DNA of 64,000 bases from Chrysaora quinquecirrha (lineage: Eukaryota; Cnidaria; Scyphozoa; Semaeostomeae; Pelagiidae): positions 1,402,369 through 1,466,368 of the forward strand of contig JACTAT010000060.1 of the NCBI GenBank assembly GCA_014526335.1, given 5' to 3'. Under the pieces are notes generated by a model, which was not told the origin of the DNA, did no database searches, and saw only the letters and a list, made by a program, of their open reading frames with translations. This document shows, piece after piece, positions 57,061-64,000 of this stretch; the first letter of the stretch is position 1, and every line of letters starts with the position of its first letter. Made by a program: the position numbers and the translations under genes.

Positions 57061-60000
57061 AATTCTTTAATTTTGACACCTTACTTTGAATTAATAATGA
57101 CAAGAGTTTTTCTTCTGTTTACATTCAGTTCTAGTAGCTGATGTCTTTTTGTTATATCCGTAGTCTTGAAGAAATAAAAATGCTTATAAATTTTTGCCGG
57201 AAAATCTGACTCCTATCTACGCCACTGGACATAAAACAGCCCCTTGATGAAAGATCATTTGCCAATAGATGGTTGAAGCAAAGCAAATGAAATTTTGCAT
57301 AGGTGCTGCTTTTTTATAGTAGTGAGTGGTGATTTCAGAAGCCTCTTGACTACACCAACTTACTATGATTGCAGCAGCAGCAGCTTGGATGCCATCTACC
57401 CCTTTAGAGTCTCAAGCGCTTGCACCTTGTTTTTAGTGAAGAGCATTTCCCTCACCAAAAAGCGTACGAGTATCCTATTGAAACGAAAGGATTCTTATAA
57501 GATTCCAATGAAAACAGAGACGCTAACTGAGGGTGTAGGAGATACCAAAGAATGAACTGCCCCCTGGCTTTTAGAAGAGTTTACTTCTAATACCTATTTT
57601 CGTACACCTCTTTCAAGGCATTGCATTGTGTCGGTGCACTTGTTAATGAATTGAACCATTCTGTCTATTTTAGAATGAAACCAGAAAACTAGCGGAGGAT
57701 GAAGACCACTTTGCTTTTCACGAAGATGACTAATTCTCCTGTAAGAAGATTTTAATTGCACCTTCCTTCCGCGTTGGAAACATCACAGATATTTTTTCAA
57801 ATAGGCCTATCCAGTCACTGACTGCACAAAATAACAAGAACAAAGCAATATAGTTATTTTGGTGATTGAAAGAATTGCATCGGTAAAAATTAGTCATTTC
57901 AAGAAGAAATTCAATTCCATTTTTAATTCCATCAAAGGTCCTTTGTCTTCAAATAAACATCAAGAGGTTCAAGACTGTAATTTGGTCGAAAGTGGCAAAG
58001 AAGTTGCAAAAGAAATGCTGCTCGTTGATAATTTTTGAAAATTGTAATGCATGAAACTGAATACCGAAAATTTGTCAGCAGTTTTCCAATTTCCGATCTT
58101 CTGTGGCAAGTTCCTCGACGGAATCTCTAGGCCCCCAAAGTCACTAAAAATCGCCACTGCTACAAGCAGTTGAGTCTTGTGTCAAAGAGAAGATTCAAGT
58201 TCTGTAATTCAGATAAACTCTTTGTGCTGTAACACTATTAGCAAATAAATATTCTGTTTACAGAAATATCACATATTTCTCAAGAGAAAAAAAAGGTTGC
58301 TACTGGAAACATACTCACTAGCACACAAAGAAGTAAAACATATATTTGTGAACGATTACGAAGTCGTTACAAGATACACAAAGTACATTTTCATTTCTCT
58401 TCCATGTGTTTTGTGGGAATCAATGTGTTGCATATTTTATGAAGGCGGAGCATACAGTGTCGCCTTAATTGAGTGCAGTGAGATAGGGATGCCGTTCAGG
58501 CTTTTCATACCGAATGCCAGGAGGAATTATCACTACACATTTGATAATGTATTGGGGCTTGGGGATGGAGTTTGCCATAAATTTTGTCCATTAACGCCCT
58601 TTACTTTGGCTACAAATGTGACAAACACCCAATTTTAGTGCCACATATTTATTAGAAAAGACAAGCCAGTGATTCCTTTCTCAATAAAAGGCCTGATTTA
58701 TAGTTTTGATGAAGGCTTTTGTATGCTTCATGGACTTTAGTGATCCTGTTTTGAGAAATTAAGCCTTCTAGCCAAACTGTGAGTCAAAGGCGCACCACTT
58801 TGCAGACCAACATTGAGAGAATGCTTCAAGCACACAAAGCTGTGATGATTTTAAACAAATTGTTACTTTGCCTGGAATCCAATGCTCGAATTCCAGAAAA
58901 GCAAAGAAAATCCCAGAAATACGAGCAACAGATGACAGCAAAAGTGACGGTGCTTAAAAATGCTCAAGAGGTCCTGAGAAAGTCAGTTGAAGTGCGACAA
59001 AAGCAAGCTTGCATTGAGGCCATTCAGCTTCCAACTTCACTTGAATCAGGAACAGAGCAGCCACCATTGTCCACTGAAGAGGCAGATGACCTCATAAAAA
59101 ATGCTTTTAAAGCCAGATGAGAAAAATTGTAGTTGCATGTAGTGTTTATTAATTGTTTTTATTAATTGTGTTTTTATTAATTGTTGTAAAGGAAATACAA
59201 AATTTGGTCTCTGTTGCATTTCTTGATATGTTCTACACTTTGTAAAACATTTGTTCACAGCAACAACTATTTCAACCATTTTAAAATACATCAAGAATCT
59301 TGCATGTACTCTAGTTCAACTCTAACGATATTAGCAATGTAGAAAGCAAATGTAGCAAAATGTCGTCAAACTGGCACCAAAATTTTGTAGACCTCTCAAT
59401 TTTTCCTGTCACTAGCAGCTACCATTCTTTGATTATGCCAATCTACTATCGTCTTCGTCTTCAGCTGTCTGGGAAAACAAAACATACTCAGTTCCATCGT
59501 TATAGGTACTAAGGAGGGGGCTTTGGGATTTCACGGGTTGCTGGTTTTGCCGATGTTGCCCTCTGGTTTTGGGTTTCTCCAAAATTGTGGGGTTTTCAGT
59601 CAAGCATATTCAATAGGCAACAGGTTGTGCCATTTTTTCTAGCTCGGTTTTTGTTTATTGTAGTAAAAATGTGCAGGTTTTAAGGTTTTAAAACCCACAA
59701 AGGATACCAATGTGTAAAATTCTTTAAAATTTTGTTAAAACTTTGGTCATGCAGGTTTTTGGGTTTGCCCCAATTTTCTTCTGGGTTTTTGGGTTGTGAT
59801 ACCCCCTCACTAAGTAGCGCATGTATTTCTTCTAAGACATTTTTAACTCTCTGTCAATTTCAGTACCGGACTTTCTTGTGACTTTCCTCAGGTAGAAATA
59901 ATTAACTATAAGTTGTTTTATTGGGAAAACTACTCAGATTTTGTCGGCAAAGATTGACAACAAAAAAATGAATCTGAGGGATAAACTTCCTTCAAATTAT

Positions 60001-60378
60001 TACCCCATGTAACATCTGTGCTGTACCCTGGGGATGCACAGAACTGTGGGGAATATTCAGTACAATGGGGAGGCATCTCTGAGTACCGTGGCGGATGTTC
60101 AGTATGCCCCAAAGTATTCAAGGTCCCCCCCCCCCCCCCGTGGTACTGAATATCGGCCACAGTACACAGAATGCATCCTCATGAAATTATGGTCCTAGGT
60201 ATCCCCCAACAGTACTGAACATCGGCTGCCGCCCTCAGGGATGCCTCCCCAAATGAACATCCCACACAGTACTGCACATACATGGTGGAAAAGTTCTGTA
60301 CGACTTTTTGCATTAATTAAAACTACTTTTGCTGTCTCTGCAGAAGAAACTAGCTTTAACCCACTTTTTCAACTCATT
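55419..60378. repeat. 4.96-kb direct duplication, copy 2
   Basis: Matches 31616-36577. Here the sequence upstream of the left edge continues the hAT frame, so this is the more complete locus. A run of 14 to 15 C at about 60126 is present in both copies. Bases 57060-60378 have no recognised gene beyond the unassigned frames at 58297-58638 and 58779-59120. Confidence 0.95.
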
Positions 60379-61126
60379 CTTTAATGCCCTGGCATGGATT
60401 CCATTGTGATATACCATAGAAAATTGCATTAATTTCTCTTTTGAAACTGTTCGCCTGAACTGTTTGTAAATTGGACGGTCATCAGGTTTTTTCTTGAAAC
60501 TACTCTTTACAACAGCACCAACCGACTCATCCACAGTAAGCTTGGCCTGAACATCTACAAATGTATTGAAAAATCCAAGAAACAAATTGTTTTCAGTGTG
60601 ATAAAGTTTCACCCAGGTGAATTAACGTGTGACAGATCTTTGTCTAGTTCTTCAAAATTCCTATATTTGTACAAAATAGGTACGAAAACTTCACTCTTTT
60701 CCTTTCTTTTTCAGGATCAAACAAGGAGGACAGTATCCAATGTGGCATCACTGTCGCAAATGTTATGAACAGCTGTAAAAAATTCGTTGCAAGCAATTTG
60801 TCAAGCAGACTTCTAGCAAATGATGTGTCTTGGTCAGTTAGACGCCTGTTTGTATGGATTTTGTTGTAATCAGCACCAGAAGATCGTTTTGAGTTAAACG
60901 ATTGATATATTAATACTAAACCATTGATAATCCTAGTATAGACAACAATTGGATGATTTTTCAAACAGGCACCAATGACGCACATCAAAGAAGGTTTAGT
61001 GAAATATGATGAGGCAATGGCTTGCCTACGAAACAGGTGGAAGAGAAGAAGGCAAGTCAAAAATTGTACCTCTTTCCACAGAAGAGGAGTGACTCTGACA
61101 GAATTGGTTTCCATTGCAATTACCAT
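60379..61126 (-). other. Unrecognised open frames beside the duplication
   Basis: Two minus-strand frames, 60644-61126 (160 codons, e.g. LDKLLATNFLQLFITFATVM) and 60313-60612 (99 codons, KKKPDDRPIYKQFRRTVSKE). They look protein-like and may be parts of one protein broken near 60630. I cannot place them; a hAT-derived C-terminal region is possible. The second begins inside the duplicated segment, and copy 1 diverges at that point. Confidence 0.3.
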
Positions 61127-61261
61127 TTTACTGTATACAGAAACTAGTCCTCATCTGTCTCTGACCACCGTATCATCTCAATTAACACCACCTCTGCCCA
61201 TAATGACCTTATCCTCTCAAAGATTTTGAATTTTTATGACTCTTTTTTAAAATTCAAACTG

Positions 61262-61780
61262 AATGTTAATGTTAATCTTGTCATACACTTATATATAAAA
61301 CCTATATTAATCATTATTTTACTCTTAAACATGAATTACAACTTCATATTAGTATAAGTCTTAGATTCGAGCAGAAACTTTAAGTTAATCTTAATCTTAA
61401 ACTTAATCTTAATATTGGTCTTTGAAATTGAAACTTAAAATTAATCTTAATCTTAATCTTAAATGAATTTTAAAATATATCTTAATGCTATCTTATTCTA
61501 AATTTTCAGCTTAAATCTTTACATTTTTTAACTGACATCTTAAGGTGAAAATAATGTTAAGAATGAAATTAAACTAGAAATTGAGATCAACGATTTAGTT
61601 AATCTGAAATGCAAATTAAATGAAAAAGAGACCTAGAAGAAAATGAAAAGTTCATATGTAACTTTAAAAGATTAAAATCGACATTGCATTAAGGTTGGAA
61701 TAACTATTGTAATAAAATGTCACACTTGATGTCAATGTTAATGTTAATGTTAATTTTAATCTTTGTTAGTGTTAAACTTC
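61262..61780. repeat. Scattered TTAATC / TTAATG hexamer-like repeats
   Basis: Short runs such as AATCTTAATCTTAA (61385-61460) and GTTAATGTTAATGTTAATTT (61736-61755) recur in AT-rich sequence. Runs are two to four units, broken by other sequence. It looks like a decayed simple repeat rather than a telomere, since the animal motif is TTAGGG. Confidence 0.6.
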
Positions 61781-62423
61781 AACTTTATTTTAAACTGAAC
61801 ATAACTCAAATGAAACTTGAGAAAAAAGTTTTAAATACATTCCAATGGAGTAGAAATAACATAGCTCTCTCATAACTCATTTCAGAAAGCATTGTAGTTT
61901 AATTGAAATGACCTTTTGCACATTAAAGAGAATTTTAGGCTTTTTAAATCACAAAAACAAAGAAATGAGTTTGCCCTAGATGGTATTTGAACTCCAGCCT
62001 CTCTGATTTGACATCTTTACCCCAGAGAATACAGCAGAGACAGAAAAACTAAGGTATCTGAGCTTGCGTACCCCAGGGGCTGCAGAACGGGCAAAAATCG
62101 CATCTGCTAACTATGTACACGGGGCTCGAAGTTACTTGTACGAAATCGAGCCTTAAATGAAAAACCTTTTTGATAGATACATAAACATCTTAATTAGTCT
62201 TTTGTTCATATATGACACAGTATCATTTGAGACGCAAAATAGGTAAGATGCTATTGTAATTGAAGTGAATGCAACATAAAGTGGCAATAAATCAACAGCA
62301 AAGTACAACTAATTAATTTGCAGCAGAATTTCTACTTAACAACATTTCTAAATTCAATCATTGTTAACACGTTTATCATATATGTTATATAGAAATTCTC
62401 TAAAACTTTTTAAAATAACTCAT

Positions 62424-62666
62424 TTAATAGCAAAATTTATGCTTATATAACGGAATATGTTGGAAGTTTGGACAACAGTCTTGTGAGATATTCAGGAGGA
62501 ATTCTGTGCATTCTGTCATGTACTCTAGACATGACATCACAAAATGAATTTCTATTTCATCCATGCAAGCATTACATGTTCTTTTACACTTTTCAATTTT
62601 GGGTCTGCAATGTCTGCCTTTTTCCATTGCTAGACAGTGATCACTGAGTCTAAATTTTGTAAGCAT
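62424..62666 (-). pseudogene. LINE C-terminal zinc-finger-like fragment
   Basis: An 80-codon minus-strand frame: LTKFRLSDHCLAMEKGRHCR, then CKRTCNACMDEIEIHFVMSC, a Cys-Cys-His-Cys pattern found downstream of reverse transcriptase in many non-LTR elements. No reverse transcriptase is adjacent. Confidence 0.55.
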
Positions 62667-62967
62667 CCTTCTGTGTTTTCTGTTTTGAATAAGATGTAGA
62701 TATTTTTCATATGTGACTCATTCTTTGTGTGCTTTATATGTTAAAACTTTAGAACAGTTGTCAATGAAAATTTCCAGTAAGCGGAATATCGATTCTCCAG
62801 GGATTTCTTAATTAATTTATTCGTTAAATAGGAAGGCAATGGAGCTTGTTATTTGTAAACGTGGTTGAATGTTTCCTTGTATTCTATTTTCGTATAATGT
62901 TATTGCATCAGAGTTATTTATCTACTTTTCATACTCCAATTTCTTGGCAACTAACGAATCTGCTTTG

Positions 62968-63569
62968 GTAGACTTGCTCCAAGTCTATTTCTTAATATCC
63001 TTCTCCAAAGGTCCACCATTCCGCATTAACAAAGTTGAGTGCCAGAGAAATAGACTTGTACCTTTCCAGCAGTCATGAATAATTAATGAGATTCCCGCTC
63101 CAGTGGCTTGCTGATAAGAAGATTGGGGGTACTGATTTTAGATTAGTAAACAAAAGGCGAAACTTTTCTTTGAAATTCAGAATAATACACTAAATGCATC
63201 TTTTCAATATGAATTGAGAGAATTAAGAACAAAAACCCCTTTGAATTTCATTCAGAGCCGTTGGCATTGGCAGCCAAATGTATCTTTTGTCAAAAAATGC
63301 CTTCCAGGAGGCAACCCCCTTGGAGATTTTATAATCTGGAAAGAGCTTTGTCATTTCTTCATGCTGAATGGCTGATTCTCTCACTTCATAGAGAAGCCCC
63401 AAAGGACAGGATCTTGTCCGGTCACGTCAAAACACAAAAGGTTTATCTCATTAATTATTCATGACTGCAGGAAAGGTACAAGTCTATTTCTCTGGCACTC
63501 TCCTTTGTTTCCGCGGAATGGTGGACCTTTGGAGAAGGATATGAAGAAATAGACTTGGAGCAAGTCTAC
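62968..63569. mobile_element. 602-bp foldback element with 125-bp inverted arms
   Basis: Arm 62968-63092 (GTAGACTTGCTCCAAGTCTA...) is repeated inverted at 63445-63569 with only scattered changes. The 350-bp centre is unrelated and has no ORF. Each arm carries the AGTCTATTTCTT and AGAAATAGACTT elements, so it can also fold on itself. Likely a non-autonomous DNA element; no target duplication found. Confidence 0.75.
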
Positions 63570-64000
63570 TGGTTTTGAGTCATTTAAAATGTATTTAAAT
63601 AAAGTTGTTTATTTTATCATTAACCTGAATGCTTAGTGGGAAGCAGCCCACGTCTTCTCTCACCAGAGCATTTGGTGAAAACCTGTTCAGCTTAAGAAGA
63701 CGATTGAGAAGCAGTGTATGCATGTTTCAATTTCACATTTGTCCAAGGGTTTATGGTCATAATAAAGTTATTTTGCCCAAACTGCAGAGCCATGTACAAG
63801 TTTCCATCTTTTGCAAAAATAATTGTTGATGTTGTACATGTCCCGGGGGTTTTTGTTACTTGCTGCTTTTTCACCATGTAGGGAGGAAGTTGAAATTAAC
63901 GATGTCTTCCGTTATACAATCTACTGTTATTTTACCTTTGCACGCTATTCACTTTTTATCAATATCTTTTTATCTATTCACTTTGTATCAACCGATATTG
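63570..64000. other. No gene recognised
   Basis: AT-rich end of the window without a conserved frame or repeat. Confidence 0.4.

Noticed and set aside
61262..61780. TTAATC runs as an interstitial telomere
   Set aside because: Runs are short and broken, and the unit differs from TTAGGG.

Overview
The window looks like nuclear DNA of an early-branching animal, most plausibly a cnidarian. It is AT-rich, with sparse multi-exon host genes whose introns obey GT/AG. It is packed with mobile-element families common in cnidarian genomes: GIY-YIG (Penelope-type) retroelements, a LINE with an esterase-like ORF1, DUF4371-type hAT elements, pogo/Tigger, PIF/Harbinger, and SAM/HECT-like repetitive genes. 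The assignment is inferred from protein families; no taxonomic marker was checked.

Layout. 0.8-3.2 kb (minus): the 5' part of a formimidoyltransferase-cyclodeaminase gene (FTCD) with catalytic His82, carrying a tRNA-derived SINE in an intron. 4.4-9.9 kb (minus): a cation-chloride cotransporter of the SLC12A1/2/3 clade with six exons joined here and a conspicuous gap in its C-terminal domain where repeats now lie. 10.2-13.3 kb: a 530-bp MITE, a SINE-like unit with a hammerhead-ribozyme-like core, a GIY-YIG fragment, and a second, frameshifted copy of the FTCD exon segment. 14.5-18.3 kb: a decayed hAT transposase, a Myb/SANT-like remnant and an ATC microsatellite. 19.2-31.6 kb: a truncated LINE, a satellite array split around a transposase-like gene with DNIDHNP and HEQNN motifs, a pogo/Tigger transposase, and a nearly full-length LINE. 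31.6-36.6 and 55.4-60.4 kb: two near-identical 4.96-kb direct copies carrying a broken hAT transposase. 37.1-37.5 kb: a GIY-YIG retroelement 3' end with a second hammerhead-like core. 38.8-39.7 kb: an F-box-like fragment. 40.7-42.0 kb: an inverted-repeat-bounded segment. 42.6-49.2 kb: a divergent pair, a transposase-like region followed by a USP-like deubiquitinase region (minus) and a SAM/HECT-like gene (plus). 50.2-55.0 kb: a PIF/Harbinger element with a complete MADF/BESS accessory gene and an almost complete DDE transposase, set inside a ~175-bp tandem array. 60.4-64 kb: unrecognised ORFs, a LINE fragment and a 602-bp foldback element.

Only FTCD and SLC12A look like conserved host genes; nearly everything else is mobile DNA at different stages of decay, often nested. 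The best candidates for something under-described are the transposase/USP plus SAM/HECT divergent unit, the two hammerhead-like cores, and the split tandem arrays. All coordinates and splice calls were read by eye; no alignment or database search was run.
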